64,000 bases of DNA from Methylopila capsulata (GTDB lineage: Bacteria > Pseudomonadota > Alphaproteobacteria > Rhizobiales > Methylopilaceae). Positions 45,101-55,009 of this stretch are shown here, piece by piece (the stretch's first letter is position 1; the number at the start of each line of letters is the position of its first letter). The stretch covers positions 868,001 through 932,000 of the forward strand of contig NZ_JAFBCY010000001.1 in assembly GCF_016907975.1 (NCBI RefSeq). Reading direction: 5' to 3'. Below the pieces are notes generated by a model that was not told where the DNA came from, searched no databases, and was given only the letters and a program-made list of their open reading frames with translations. Made by a program: the position numbers and the translations under genes.

Positions 45101-47017
45101 CTACGCCCTCAGCGCCGCCCGCGCTTCGCGGCCGAGCGCCAGCAGCGCGGTCGCGGCGATCGTCTTGGCGTCGAGGCCGGCTTCGGCGAGCTGAAGCTCG
45201 GGCTTGTCGTGGTCCTGGAAACGATCCGGCAGAGTGAGCGTCCGGATCTTCAGACCGCGGTCGAGCGCGCCCTCGGTCGCGAGCAGTTGCAGCACCATGG
45301 CGCCGAAGCCGCCGGTGGACCCCTCCTCCACCGTCACGAGCACCTCATGCTCGCGGGCGAGACGGAGAATGAGATCGCGGTCGAGCGGCTTCGCGAAACG
45401 GGCGTCGGCGACGGTTGTGGACACGCCGCGCAGGCCGAGCTCCTCGGCCGCCTCGCGCGCCGCGGCGAGCCGCGGCCCAAGCGACAGCAGCGCCACGGTC
45501 GTGCCCTCGCGCACCACGCGTCCGCGTCCGATCGGCAGGGGGTGGCCGCGCGTCGGCATCTCGACGCCGACGCCTTCGCCGCGCGGGTAGCGAAAGGCGC
45601 TCGGGCCCTCGTCGTAGTCGGCGGCGGTCGCGACCATGTGGACGAGTTCGGCCTCGTCCGCCGGCGCCATCAGAACGATGTCCGGCAGGCAGCCGAGATA
45701 GGCGATGTCGTAGGCCCCGGCGTGGGTCGCGCCGTCGGCGCCGACGAGGCCGGCGCGGTCGATTGCGAAGCGCACCGGCAGCTTCTGGATCGCGACGTCG
45801 TGGACGACTTGGTCGTAGGCGCGCTGCAGGAAAGTCGAATAGAGCGCGCAGAAGGGCTTGAGGCCTTCGGTGGCGAGGCCCGCCGCAAAAGTGACCGCGT
45901 GCTGCTCCGCGATGCCGACGTCGAAGGTGCGGGCGGGAAACGCCTGCGCGAACAGGTCGAGCCCCGTGCCGCCCGGCATGGCCGCGGTGATCGCGACGAT
46001 CCGGTCGTCGTCGCGCGCCTCCGCGATCAGGCTCTGGGCGAAGACCTTGGTGTAGCTCGGGGCGTTTGCGACGGCCTTGGCCTGGGCGCCGGAGACCACG
46101 TCGAAGGCCGAGACGCCATGGTACTTGTCGGCCGAGGCTTCCGCCGGTGCGTAGCCCTTGCCCTTCTGGGTCACGACATGGACGAGGATCGGTCCCTGGT
46201 CCGCGTCGCGCACGTTCTTCAGCACGGGCAGCAGGTGCTCGAGATTGTGCCCGTCGATCGGGCCCACGTAGTAGAAGCCCAACTCCTCGAACAGCGTGCC
46301 GCCCATGGCGAGGCCGCGGGCGTACTCCTCCGCCCGCGCGGCGCCGCGCTCGACGAACTTCGGCAGGCGCTTCGCGAGCCCACGCCCGATCTCCCGCAGC
46401 GAGAGATAGGTGCGGCCGGAGACCAGTCGCGCGAGATAGGCCGACATGGCGCCCGTCGGCGGGGCGATCGACATGTCGTTGTCGTTCAGGATGACGATCA
46501 GGCGCGAGCCTGCGGCCCCAGCGTTGTTCATCGCCTCGTAGGCCATGCCCGCGGACATCGCGCCGTCGCCGATCACGCAGACGACGCGGTTGTCCGCGCC
46601 CTTCAGGTCGCGCGCCACGGCCATGCCGAGGCCGGCCGAGATCGATGTGGAGGAATGCCCCGCGCCGAACGGGTCGTATTCGCTCTCGGCGCGTTTGGTG
46701 AAGCCGGAGAGCCCCCCGCCCTTGCGCAGGGTGCGGATGCGATCGCGGCGACCGGTCAGGATCTTGTGCGGATAGACCTGGTGGCCGACGTCCCAGATCA
46801 GCCGATCGGTCGGCGTGTCGAACACGTGGTGCAGCGCGACGGTCAGTTCGACAACGCCGAGACCGGCTCCGAGATGGCCGCCGGTGACGGACACGGCGTC
46901 GATCGTCTCGCGGCGCAGTTCGTCGGCGAGCTGCGGGAGGCGGTCTTCGGGGATCCGCCGCAGGTCCGACGGAACATGGACGGCGTCGAGCAGGGGCGTC
47001 GCGGTCGGCTCGGTCAC
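45101..47017 (-). CDS. dxs: 1-deoxy-D-xylulose-5-phosphate synthase
   Basis: A protein of 638 residues. Dxs condenses pyruvate and glyceraldehyde 3-phosphate, the first step of the MEP isoprenoid pathway. The thiamine-diphosphate motif is [16 protein letters not shown], with [15 protein letters not shown] and [12 protein letters not shown] before it and [15 protein letters not shown] later. The start codon is GTG. A downstream hemolysin or exonuclease gene, often seen with dxs, is absent here. Confidence 0.97.
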   Translation of the reverse strand: MTEPTATPLLDAVHVPSDLRRIPEDRLPQLADELRRETIDAVSVTGGHLGAGLGVVELTVALHHVFDTPTDRLIWDVGHQVYPHKILTGRRDRIRTLRKGGGLSGFTKRAESEYDPFGAGHSSTSISAGLGMAVARDLKGADNRVVCVIGDGAMSAGMAYEAMNNAGAAGSRLIVILNDNDMSIAPPTGAMSAYLARLVSGRTYLSLREIGRGLAKRLPKFVERGAARAEEYARGLAMGGTLFEELGFYYVGPIDGHNLEHLLPVLKNVRDADQGPILVHVVTQKGKGYAPAEASADKYHGVSAFDVVSGAQAKAVANAPSYTKVFAQSLIAEARDDDRIVAITAAMPGGTGLDLFAQAFPARTFDVGIAEQHAVTFAAGLATEGLKPFCALYSTFLQRAYDQVVHDVAIQKLPVRFAIDRAGLVGADGATHAGAYDIAYLGCLPDIVLMAPADEAELVHMVATAADYDEGPSAFRYPRGEGVGVEMPTRGHPLPIGRGRVVREGTTVALLSLGPRLAAAREAAEELGLRGVSTTVADARFAKPLDRDLILRLAREHEVLVTVEEGSTGGFGAMVLQLLATEGALDRGLKIRTLTLPDRFQDHDKPELQLAEAGLDAKTIAATALLALGREARAALRA

Positions 47018-47220
47018 AGCGTGCGTTAACCTCGAGATTGAGCTTCGAGCGTTACACCACCGTCAGAATGCGCGCAAACAGCGGTCGGCTCCGACCAAGG
47101 GAGGAGGGAGCCCGCCGCATGGGCCTCGCTTTGCAACCTCCGCGACAGCACGCGGCCGGCCGTTCTCCAGGGATTGTGCCAAGCGTCTTGCCCAACGCGC
47201 CGCCGGGCGGTTATCGTCGC

Positions 47221-48417
47221 ATGATGAAGAGCTTCGGCCGAAGCTGCCTCCTCGTCGCCGGCGCCGTGATTGCGCTTTCGACGCTCCCGGCCGCCCCCCA
47301 GGCGTTCGCCGCTCCGCGCAACAGCGGTTCGGTGTTCTCGGAATTCCGCCTGCCGTGGTCACAACAGCGCAAGCCTGTTCGCCGCGCCAAGCGCGAAAAG
47401 CCCGCGGCGGCGCCTGCGCGGGCCCGGACCGCCACGCCGGTTCCGAAGCCCGCGCCGGGTCGCGCCCCGGAACCGGAACGATCGCCACCGCCCGCCGCAG
47501 CTGTGGCGGCCGCGCCGGTGATCGCGCCGCTCGTCGCCGCCGCCTCACCCTCCGACGCCGAGGCGACCGAGAGCGCGTCGCGGGTTGCGGACTTCGTGGC
47601 GATCCGTCTCGCGCCGACCCCCGAGGCGCCCCCGCTCTCCCCTTTGCCCGATCCCGAAGCGCACGCGCGCGCGGAGGTGACGGAGGTCGCGCTTCCCACG
47701 GGCCGGCCGGCGCCGGGCGTTCCGTTGCCGCCCGAGCGCGCGCCTGAGCCGACCGTGGTCGCGATGATCCCCCGCGCGCCGCTCGACGGTCCGCCTCTGC
47801 CCGCGCCACCCGACGCCGACACCCCGCCGCCTGTCGCCGCTCCCTCATCGGATGCTCGCGCGAAAGACGCCGACTGCGCGGCGCTGGAGCGGGAAGGCGC
47901 GATTTCCAAGCCGCTGCCGCCGATCCTCGGCCCCATGTCCTGCGGCGCCCCGCTGCCGGTGGAGCTGTCAGGGGTGAAGCTGAAGGACGGGAGCACCGTC
48001 GCGATCAAGCCGGCGGCGATCCTGCGCTGCGAGACGGCGCGCGCCGTTACGGCCTATGTCCGCGACGACCTTGCGCCCGCCGCGGAAAAGGCCGGACCGA
48101 AGCTGACGGAGATGCGCACCGCGTCGTCGTTCGTCTGCCGGGGCCGAAACAACCGCCGGAACGCCAAGATGAGCGAGCATGGTCTCGCCAACGCCGTGGA
48201 CGTATCAGGCTTCGGCTTCGCGGACGGCCAGGAGCGCGACGTCTATGACGAGGCGCTGCCGGCACCGTTCGCGGCCGCGGTGCGTGGCTCCGCCTGCGCG
48301 CGGTTCATGACGGTGCTGGGCCCCGGCTCCGACGGGTTCCACGAGGATCACCTGCATCTCGACCTGAGGAAGCGGAAGAACCGCGGCGGCCGGCTCTGCA
48401 GCTGGCGCGGCGGCTGA
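47221..48417 (+). CDS. Extensin-family protein with long Pro/Ala-rich linker
   Basis: A protein of 398 residues. A signal peptide (about 1-30) is followed by a basic, then Pro/Ala-rich disordered segment (about 55-220) and a C-terminal extensin-like domain (about 230-395). That domain has GPMSCGAPLPVELSGVKL, FVCRGRNNRRNAKMSEHGLANAVDVSGF and FHEDHLHLDL, which resemble a peptidase M15-like histidine/aspartate site. An exported cell-wall role is inferred. ATG 47221 is chosen because the leader begins there. Confidence 0.88.
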   Translation: MMKSFGRSCLLVAGAVIALSTLPAAPQAFAAPRNSGSVFSEFRLPWSQQRKPVRRAKREKPAAAPARARTATPVPKPAPGRAPEPERSPPPAAAVAAAPVIAPLVAAASPSDAEATESASRVADFVAIRLAPTPEAPPLSPLPDPEAHARAEVTEVALPTGRPAPGVPLPPERAPEPTVVAMIPRAPLDGPPLPAPPDADTPPPVAAPSSDARAKDADCAALEREGAISKPLPPILGPMSCGAPLPVELSGVKLKDGSTVAIKPAAILRCETARAVTAYVRDDLAPAAEKAGPKLTEMRTASSFVCRGRNNRRNAKMSEHGLANAVDVSGFGFADGQERDVYDEALPAPFAAAVRGSACARFMTVLGPGSDGFHEDHLHLDLRKRKNRGGRLCSWRGG

Positions 48418-48427
48418 CGGCGACCCG

Positions 48428-48754
48428 TCAGCGCAGTCCTGCGGTGCTCGCCACAGCGTCGGTGCGGACCGCGTTGGCCACCGTCGCCAGGACCTGCCGG
48501 CGCTCGAACGCGTCCTGCGCGAGATTGAACCAGTGGCGCGCCAACGGAACACGATCGCAGACGAGGCCATGATCGGGACCGAGCGTCCGGTCCGCCCGCG
48601 CGATCACCTCGGCGCACTCCTGCGGGGAGCGCACGTCGATCCGTTTGTGTTCCGGGAATCCGCCCGAGTACCCGCCATCGGCGAGGTAGGTCACATGGCT
48701 GAGCGCCGCATAGCCTGCGAACGCAAGGGCAGCGCCAACGAGTGCGAGCCGCAT
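48428..48754 (-). CDS. Small exported hypothetical protein
   Basis: A protein of 108 residues. A hydrophobic leader (about 1-20) precedes a soluble part with two cysteines (SPQECAEVIARAD and GLVCDRVPLARHWF). No family is recognised. It converges on the extensin-family gene with a 10-base gap. The start is uncertain, because the frame stays open upstream to 48946; the leader argues for 48754. Confidence 0.5.
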   Translation of the reverse strand: MRLALVGAALAFAGYAALSHVTYLADGGYSGGFPEHKRIDVRSPQECAEVIARADRTLGPDHGLVCDRVPLARHWFNLAQDAFERRQVLATVANAVRTDAVASTAGLR

Positions 48755-48944
48755 CGTTTTGAGACCGAAATGACGGAGTGCGATCGAGCGGTAAAACGCC
48801 GGACTTCGACTATCGTTCCAGTTAATTTCGCCGAACGCGAGCACATTTTTTCGGCGCCGCGGCATGCGCTCGCCGCGCTTCCACGCGACGCTCGAATTTC
48901 CTATGCGTGAGGCGTCGGAAATCGCCGATTGGGAGAGACGCGCC

Positions 48945-50327
48945 ATGCTGACGAACCTTCAGGCCCGCGACGTCGCGACCGTTCTCCATCCCTATTCGAA
49001 CCTGGCGACATTGCCGCGACAGGGCACCCTCATCCTGGAGCGGGGCGACGGGGTCCACGTCTACGACACCGATGGCAAACCCTATCTCGAAGGCATGGCC
49101 GGCCTCTGGTGCACGGCGCTCGGACACGGCCGGCAGGAATTGGTCGAAGTCGCGGCCGAGCAGATGTCGAAGCTGCCCTTCGCGCACCTGTTCTCCGGCA
49201 AGAGCCACGACCCGGCGATCGCGCTCGCCGAAAAGCTCAAGGAGCTTGCGCCGACGCCGATTTCCAAGGTGTTCTTCTGCAACTCGGGCTCCGAGGCCAA
49301 CGACACCCAGATGAAGCTCGTCTGGTACGTCAACAACGCGCTGGGCCGGCCGCAGAAGAAGAAGATCATCTCGCGGATCAAGGCCTACCACGGGGTCACG
49401 ATCGCGAGCGCGAGCCTGACCGGCCTGCCGAACAACCACATCGACTTCGACCTGCCGATCGCAGGCGTAAGGCACGCGGCCTGCCCGCATCACTACCGCT
49501 TCGCCCATCCTGGCGAGAGCGAGGTCGACTTCGCGACCCGGCTCGCGGCCGAACTCGACGCCCAGATCGAAGCGGAGGGGCCGGACACGGTCGCGGCGTT
49601 CATCGCGGAACCGGTCATGGGCGCCGGCGGGGTCATCGTGCCGCCGGAGACCTACTACCCGAAGATCCAGGAGGTTCTCGAGAAGCACGACGTCATGCTG
49701 ATCGCCGACGAGGTGATCTGCGGCTTCGGGCGGCTCGGCGAATGGTTCGGCTCGACCGCCATGGAGATGAGCCCCGACACGATCTCGGTCGCGAAGGCGC
49801 TGTCCTCCGCCTACCTGCCGATCGCGGGCGTGATGATCCCGGAGTGGATAGACGAGGCGCTCATCCGCCAGAGCGAAAAGATCGGCGTGTTCGGCCACGG
49901 CTTCACCTATTCCGGACACCCGGTCGCGGCGGCGGTGGCGCTGCGCACGCTGGAGATCTACGAGCGCGAGAACATCATCGGGCATGTCCGCGGGTTGATC
50001 CCGCACTTCCAGGCGCGACTTCAGGCGCTGGCCGATCATCCGCTGGTGGGCGAGGCCCGCGGCAAGGGGCTCGTGGGCGCGGTCGAGGTCGTCGCCGACA
50101 AGGCGACCAAGCGGGCCTTCGGCCCGAAGCAAGGCGTCGCGCCGAAGGTCGTCGCTCTTGCGGAGCAGGAAGGGCTGATCGTCCGCGCCATCGGCGACGC
50201 CATCGCGGTGTGCCCGCCGCTCGTGATCACCGAAGCGCAGGTCGACGAACTGTTCGACAAGCTCGCGAGAGCGCTCGACCGCGCCGAGGCCTGGGCCGGC
50301 GAGGAGAAGCTCCGCACGGCGGCGTAA
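48945..50327 (+). CDS. Class III omega-aminotransferase (aspartate aminotransferase family)
   Basis: A protein of 460 residues, PLP-dependent. Family motifs are YLEGMAGLWCTALGHG, FFCNSGSEANDTQMKL, KAYHGVTIASASLTG, IADEVICGFGRLGEWFG and the PLP lysine in SVAKALSSAYLPIAGVM. It most resembles pyruvate-dependent omega-amino-acid aminotransferases acting on polyamines, beta-alanine or taurine-like amines. GGGAGAG lies before the ATG. Substrate cannot be decided by sequence alone. Confidence 0.92.
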   Translation: MLTNLQARDVATVLHPYSNLATLPRQGTLILERGDGVHVYDTDGKPYLEGMAGLWCTALGHGRQELVEVAAEQMSKLPFAHLFSGKSHDPAIALAEKLKELAPTPISKVFFCNSGSEANDTQMKLVWYVNNALGRPQKKKIISRIKAYHGVTIASASLTGLPNNHIDFDLPIAGVRHAACPHHYRFAHPGESEVDFATRLAAELDAQIEAEGPDTVAAFIAEPVMGAGGVIVPPETYYPKIQEVLEKHDVMLIADEVICGFGRLGEWFGSTAMEMSPDTISVAKALSSAYLPIAGVMIPEWIDEALIRQSEKIGVFGHGFTYSGHPVAAAVALRTLEIYERENIIGHVRGLIPHFQARLQALADHPLVGEARGKGLVGAVEVVADKATKRAFGPKQGVAPKVVALAEQEGLIVRAIGDAIAVCPPLVITEAQVDELFDKLARALDRAEAWAGEEKLRTAA

Positions 50328-50425
50328 GCCCCGTCAGGCGGCCGCGCCGGAGTGAGCGAAGACGGCGTGACCTCGTGTCCCGGCCTTGAACCGGCACACG
50401 ATGTCTTCGAAGCGCGGCCAGCGCT

Positions 50426-51760
50426 TTAGGCCGGCACCCGCACCACCGCCCTCAAGCCGCCGAGCGGGCTCGACTCGAGCGTGACGTCGCCGCCATGGCT
50501 GCGGGCGATGTCGCGGGTGATGGCGAGGCCGAGTCCGGTGCCGCCGTGGTCCTGGTTGCGCGCCTGATCAAGCCTGAGGAACGGCCGAAACACCTCCTCG
50601 CGCTTCTCGAGCGGGATGCCCGGGCCGTCGTCGTCGATCCGGATCTCGAGCGTTCGGCCGTCGTTGATCGCCTGGATCGCGATCCGCGTGGAAAAGCGCG
50701 CCGCGTTGGAGACGAGGTTGCCGAGGCAGCGCCGGAAGGCGTCGGGCCGCACCACGGCGGTGTCTGGGCCGTGGCTCTCCACGCTCGCCCGCACGCCGGA
50801 GGTCTCCACCGCCCGCTTCAGTTCGTCCAGCAATCCCGGCACGTCGGTGGGCGACGGCGCCTCGCCTGCGTCCCCGCGCACGAAGGCGAGGTAGGCCTCC
50901 AGCATCCGCGACATCTCATCGACGTCGCGGTTGAGATCCTCGATTTCGGGCGTCTCGTCGAGCAGCGCCAGTTGAAGGCGGAAGCGGGTGAGCATGGTCC
51001 GCAGGTCGTGGCTGACGCCCGCCAGCATGGTGGTGCGCTGCTCGATCTGACGTTCGATGCGGTCGCGCATGTCCAGGAACGCGCGGCCGGCCTCCCGCAC
51101 CTCGCGGGCGCCGCGCACCTTGAAGTCCGGTCCCGCCCGGCCTTTGCCGAAGCTCTCGGCGGCGGCGGCGAGCGCGAGGATCGGGCGGATCTGGTTGCGC
51201 AGGAACAGGATCGCGACGGTGATCAGCACCACCGAGGCTCCGACCATCCAGACCAGGAAGATGTGGCTATTGGAGGCGTAGGCGAGATTGCGCCGGGCCA
51301 GGACCTTCATGGTGGCGTCGGCCAGCGTCACCCGGATTTCCACGAAGTTCGACCGGCCGACGGTGTCGATCCAGAACGGGCGCTTCAGGCTGTCCGCGAG
51401 CTGGCTGGAGAGCGCCTCGTCGATGATCGAGAAAAACGGCCGCGGGCGTTCCTGCGGCAGCGGCTGCGACGGCAGGAACTCCACCTGCAACGACAACTCG
51501 TCGCGCGCGATGCGGGCGAGCCGCTCGTCGTTCTCCGGGGTCGGCTGGAGATCGTGAAGCCTCGCCAGGGCGGCGATGTCCTGCGCCACCGCCGAGGACA
51601 GCCTTTCGGTCACGAGTTGGTAGTGCCGTTCCAGGAACACGAAGGCGAGCACGCCCTGCAGCAGCACCATCGGCACGATGATGATGAGCAGAGAGCGGGT
51701 GTAGAGCCCCTTCGGCATCAGCCGACGCAGGAAGGTCCCCGTCGCAGCGGCCTCGCTCAT
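50426..51760 (-). CDS. EnvZ-type membrane sensor histidine kinase
   Basis: A protein of 444 residues. Two membrane helices (about 22-44 and 165-188) enclose a periplasmic sensor of about 120 residues. Then come a HAMP linker, the phosphoacceptor helix SHDLRTMLTRFRLQL and a HATPase domain (NLVSNAARFS, DDGPGIP, GGTGLGLAI). The methionine after HDLRT replaces the usual proline. Its start overlaps the response regulator stop by four bases. Envelope or osmotic sensing is inferred. Confidence 0.9.
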   Translation of the reverse strand: MSEAAATGTFLRRLMPKGLYTRSLLIIIVPMVLLQGVLAFVFLERHYQLVTERLSSAVAQDIAALARLHDLQPTPENDERLARIARDELSLQVEFLPSQPLPQERPRPFFSIIDEALSSQLADSLKRPFWIDTVGRSNFVEIRVTLADATMKVLARRNLAYASNSHIFLVWMVGASVVLITVAILFLRNQIRPILALAAAAESFGKGRAGPDFKVRGAREVREAGRAFLDMRDRIERQIEQRTTMLAGVSHDLRTMLTRFRLQLALLDETPEIEDLNRDVDEMSRMLEAYLAFVRGDAGEAPSPTDVPGLLDELKRAVETSGVRASVESHGPDTAVVRPDAFRRCLGNLVSNAARFSTRIAIQAINDGRTLEIRIDDDGPGIPLEKREEVFRPFLRLDQARNQDHGGTGLGLAITRDIARSHGGDVTLESSPLGGLRAVVRVPA

Positions 51761-52467
51761 CCGTCGGCGAGGAGGCGGTAGCCGAGACCCCGCACCGTCT
51801 GGAGCAACAGCGGATTCGCCGGATCGGCCTCGATCTTGCGGCGCAGGCGGGTGACCACGACATCGACCGCCCGGTCGCCCGGGGCCGCATCGTCGGTGGC
51901 GAGCGCCGAGCGCGGCACGGTCTGGCCGGGCCGCTCGGCGAGCGTCGCGAGCAGGTCGCGCTCGCGATCGGTGAGGCGGACGACCTCGTCGCCGCGCTTC
52001 AGCTCGCCGCGGCCGCGATGGAAGGAGAACTCCCCGAACACGACTTCCGGCGCGGACGTCGCGGCCATCGCGCCGGCCCGCCGCAGGATGCCGCCCACGC
52101 GCAGCAGCAGTTCCCGCGGATCGAACGGCTTCGCCAGATAGTCGTCGGCCCCGGTCTCGAGCCCCGCGATGCGGTCGTCGGCGTCCGACCGCGCCGTGAG
52201 CATGAGGATCGGCACGGGCGAGCGAGCGCGCACCGCGCGCGCGAGGTCCAGCCCATTCTCGCCCGGCATCATCACATCGAGCACCAGCAGGTCGAAGGCC
52301 AGAGCGTCGAGTTTCGCGCGCGCCTCGGCGGCGTCGCAGGCGGTGCTTACGCGGTAGCCCTTGCCGGTGAGGAACTTCTGGAGAAGCGTGCGGATTCGGG
52401 CGTCGTCATCGACGACGAGCAGGTGCGCGGCGTCGTCGTTGACGGCCGTCTCGGAGGAGGACGCCAC
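51757..52467 (-). CDS. OmpR-family response regulator
   Basis: A protein of 236 residues. The receiver domain (about 14-125) has the acidic pocket DDDAR, phospho-acceptor Asp in LLVLDVMMPGENG and the switch lysine in YLAKPFDPREL. The winged-helix DNA-binding domain ends DVVVTRLRRKIEADP and TVRGLGYRL. It sits between a MarR gene (two bases upstream) and the EnvZ-like kinase (four-base overlap), so the three are one transcript. Confidence 0.93.
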   Translation of the reverse strand: MASSSETAVNDDAAHLLVVDDDARIRTLLQKFLTGKGYRVSTACDAAEARAKLDALAFDLLVLDVMMPGENGLDLARAVRARSPVPILMLTARSDADDRIAGLETGADDYLAKPFDPRELLLRVGGILRRAGAMAATSAPEVVFGEFSFHRGRGELKRGDEVVRLTDRERDLLATLAERPGQTVPRSALATDDAAPGDRAVDVVVTRLRRKIEADPANPLLLQTVRGLGYRLLADG

Positions 52468-52469
52468 GG

Positions 52470-53015
52470 TCAGGCCCGCCCTCCGCGGGGCCGCCCGGGC
52501 GTCGCGAGCCGCGCCACGGCGTTCCGCTCCTCGGGATCGACCATCGCGAACAGGAAGCGGCGCGCGGCGGCGCCGACGTCGGCGTCGCACCCATCGAGCG
52601 CCCGCGAGATCCGCTCGGTCTGAAGATGCGCGAGCTTCAAGGCGAGCGCGTCGCCCCGCTCCGTCACGAACAGCAGCCGTTGGCGGCGGTCGGACGCGCC
52701 CTCGCGCTGGATGACGAAGCCCTGATCAATCAGCTCGCGCAGCACCCGGCCGAGGCTCTGCTTGGTGATCTTGAGAATATCGAGCAGCTCCGTGACGCGC
52801 AGGCCTGGGTTGCGGTCCACGAAGTGCAGGACGCGATGATGCGCGCGCCCGAACCCATAGGCCGCCAGAGCCTCGTCGGCGTCGCGCACGAAGTCGCGAT
52901 ACGCGAAAAACAGAAGCTCGATCAGGTCGTAAGCCGGCGCGCCCTCCGGGCCGATGGCGCGCGCGGCGGCGGGGCGCTGAGTCGCGCCGGACGCCTCGGT
53001 CGTTACGTCAGTCAT
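52470..53015 (-). CDS. MarR family transcriptional regulator
   Basis: A protein of 181 residues. The winged helix-turn-helix spans about 55-135 (HRVLHFVDRNPGLRVTELLDILKITKQSLGRVLRELIDQGFV, then DRRQRLLFVTERG). It leads the MarR-OmpR-EnvZ transcript and is divergent from ilvE. A short GTCA-TAT-TGAC palindrome spans its start codon. The ligand is unknown. Confidence 0.92.
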   Translation of the reverse strand: MTDVTTEASGATQRPAAARAIGPEGAPAYDLIELLFFAYRDFVRDADEALAAYGFGRAHHRVLHFVDRNPGLRVTELLDILKITKQSLGRVLRELIDQGFVIQREGASDRRQRLLFVTERGDALALKLAHLQTERISRALDGCDADVGAAARRFLFAMVDPEERNAVARLATPGRPRGGRA

Positions 53016-53289
53016 ATTGACTTATCCCGATCAGTTCGTTACACACCCTGCCCAATCCGCGAAAGGAAATTACCGTAACCAATCCCCTGAACGCGGATCA
53101 TTGCGCGACCGTACATCGGGCCGGGCGTTCCCTGAGGATAGCCAGTCCGCTCGCAGGGCGCAAAATGCGGAAGGCTTGAACGCTCGACTTGACCGTCGCA
53201 GCGTTCGGGCGCACCTCGAACGGCAGAGATTGAACAGCCTTTATTGCGCCGGTTTCGAGCCGGCGAGCGATTGCCAAGGAGCGATTGTC

Positions 53290-54192
53290 ATGGCCGACGC
53301 ACAACCTTTCGACATGCGCGACGGCGTCATTTGGTACGACGGGGCCTTCGTCCCGTGGGCCGACGCCAAGGTTCACGTTCTGACGCATGCGCTGCACTAC
53401 GCGAGCGCGGTGTTCGAAGGCGAGCGGGCCTATGGCGGCGTGATCTTCAAAATGCGCGAGCACAACCAGCGCCTGGTCGAAAGCGCGCGGCTGCTGGATT
53501 TCGAGATCCCCTACACCGTCGAGGAGATCGACCGGGCCTGCGAGGAGACGCTCGCGCGGCAGGGCTTCTCGGACGCCTACATCCGCCCCATCGCCTGGCG
53601 CGGCAGCGAGATGATGGGCGTCTCCGCCCAGCACAACAAAATCCACCTTGCGATCGCCGTGTGGCAGTGGCCGAGCTACTTCGACCCGGCCCAGCGTCTG
53701 AAGGGCATCCGGCTCGACCTCGCCCAGTGGCGCCGCCCGGACCCGCTGACCGCGCCGTCCAAGGCCAAGGCGACCGGCCTCTACATGATCTGCACCATGT
53801 CGAAGCACGCCGCCGAGCGTAAGGGATACGCCGACGCGCTGATGCTCGACTGGCGCGGCCAGGTGGCGGAGTGCACCGGCGCGAACATCTTCTTCGTCAA
53901 GGACGGCGTCATCCACACCCCGACGCCGGACTGCTTCCTCGACGGCATCACCCGCCGCACCGTCATCGGCCTCGCCAAGGCGCGCGGCATCGAGGTGGTC
54001 GAGCGCGCGATCCTGCCGGAGGAGCTGTCGGGCTTCGAGCAGTGCTTCATCTGCGGCACCGCCGCCGAGGTCACGCCGGTCGCCGAGATCGCCGACTGGC
54101 GCTTCACGGTGGGCGACATCACCAGCACGCTGATGAACGACTACATGGCCGCAGTGCAGCCGTCCGCACCCAAGGCCGTCGCCGCAGCCTGA
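53290..54192 (+). CDS. ilvE: Branched-chain amino acid aminotransferase
   Basis: A protein of 300 residues (class IV, PLP). It makes valine, leucine and isoleucine from their keto acids. Motifs are LHYASAVFEGERAY, PLP lysine K160 in SKAKATGLY, CTGANIFFVKDG and FICGTAAEVTPV. The leader carries a hairpin (CGCCGG-TTTCGA-CCGGCG type) at about 53249-53264. The upstream MarR gene is divergent. A strong terminator follows. Confidence 0.95.
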   Translation: MADAQPFDMRDGVIWYDGAFVPWADAKVHVLTHALHYASAVFEGERAYGGVIFKMREHNQRLVESARLLDFEIPYTVEEIDRACEETLARQGFSDAYIRPIAWRGSEMMGVSAQHNKIHLAIAVWQWPSYFDPAQRLKGIRLDLAQWRRPDPLTAPSKAKATGLYMICTMSKHAAERKGYADALMLDWRGQVAECTGANIFFVKDGVIHTPTPDCFLDGITRRTVIGLAKARGIEVVERAILPEELSGFEQCFICGTAAEVTPVAEIADWRFTVGDITSTLMNDYMAAVQPSAPKAVAAA

Positions 54193-54208
54193 GCTGTCGC
54201 GACACGCG

Positions 54209-54245
54209 AAAAAGCCCGCGGACCGGCCGGTTCGCGGGCTTTTTC
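54209..54245. terminator. Bidirectional terminator after ilvE
   Basis: AAAGCCCGCG / CGCGGGCTTT with an interrupted inner stem and T runs on both sides (AAAAA left, TTTTT right). It serves ilvE and probably the converging membrane-protein gene. Confidence 0.85.
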
Positions 54246-54263
54246 GTTCGAAAATCCAGAGCC

Positions 54264-54911
54264 TTACGCGCGAACGCGCGCGGCGGCGACGCGGCGGGCG
54301 AGCTTCGCCTCGACGCTGTCGACGCCACGGGCGGCCTCGGTCGCCTCCACGAGCTGGGCGATCCGCCCCGGCTCCGCGGCGATGACGATGGCGAGCAGGG
54401 ATCCGGCGTCGTGGGCGATCAGGGCTGCGCAGCGCGCCAGCACGGCGGCGCTCGGGATCATCGTCGCGAACCACAGCCCCGGGATCGCATGCAGCCCCTC
54501 GCGGGGCAGCGTCAGGTGCGCGGCGCTCAGGCCCATCGTGAGGCAGGTCGAGAGCGCGTAGAGGCCGGAGAGCGCGGCGAGATAGGTCAACGCCTTGTCG
54601 AGGCCGAGCAGGCTCTCGCCCTTGTGCAGCACGCCCCAGGCGAAGCCGGCGGCGCTCATGGCCGCGATCAGGCCCCAGGAGGCGGCGGCCACGAGCGCAT
54701 AGAGCGCCGCGGTCTCCGGCCGTCCGGCCTGCCGCAGCGCGGCCAGACGGGCGGTGGTGGTCTCCGGCATGAGCCAGGACACCTGCTGTGCGTAGTTCGA
54801 CAGCCCCTGCCCCAGGTTCTGGCCGGCGGCGAGGACGAGCAGGGCCGCGATCACCGCGTAGCCGCAGACGATCAGGGTCGCGCTGGCGCGAAACGAGAGC
54901 TTGCCGGTCAT
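54264..54911 (-). CDS. Four-helix membrane protein of unknown function
   Basis: A protein of 215 residues. Hydrophobic helices lie at about 10-30, 70-92, 108-130 and 145-170, and the C-terminal tail is cytoplasmic-looking and basic (LARRVAAARVRA). No family is recognised. A full-consensus CtrA box lies 41-56 bases upstream of the start, so cell-cycle control is likely (inferred). Confidence 0.62.
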   Translation of the reverse strand: MTGKLSFRASATLIVCGYAVIAALLVLAAGQNLGQGLSNYAQQVSWLMPETTTARLAALRQAGRPETAALYALVAAASWGLIAAMSAAGFAWGVLHKGESLLGLDKALTYLAALSGLYALSTCLTMGLSAAHLTLPREGLHAIPGLWFATMIPSAAVLARCAALIAHDAGSLLAIVIAAEPGRIAQLVEATEAARGVDSVEAKLARRVAAARVRA

Positions 54912-54951
54912 CGCAGGGTTAACCCGAAAGGCGCGCCGCGCGACAGCGCGG

Positions 54952-54967
54952 TTAACATCCGGTTAAC
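54952..54967. promoter_or_regulatory. Consensus CtrA-binding site
   Basis: TTAA-CATCCGG-TTAAC matches the CtrA box TTAA-N7-TTAA(C) exactly. It lies in the promoter of the minus-strand four-helix protein; another GGTTAACC lies at 54918-54924. Confidence 0.6.
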
Positions 54968-55009
54968 TCTAACGCGGTTCGAACGCCCGGCAAGCGGGGT
55001 TCGAGCCTC

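Noticed and set aside
53011-53021. GTCA-TAT-TGAC palindrome at the MarR start as a MarR operator
   Set aside because: Only four bases per arm and overlapping the start codon; too short to call without binding data.
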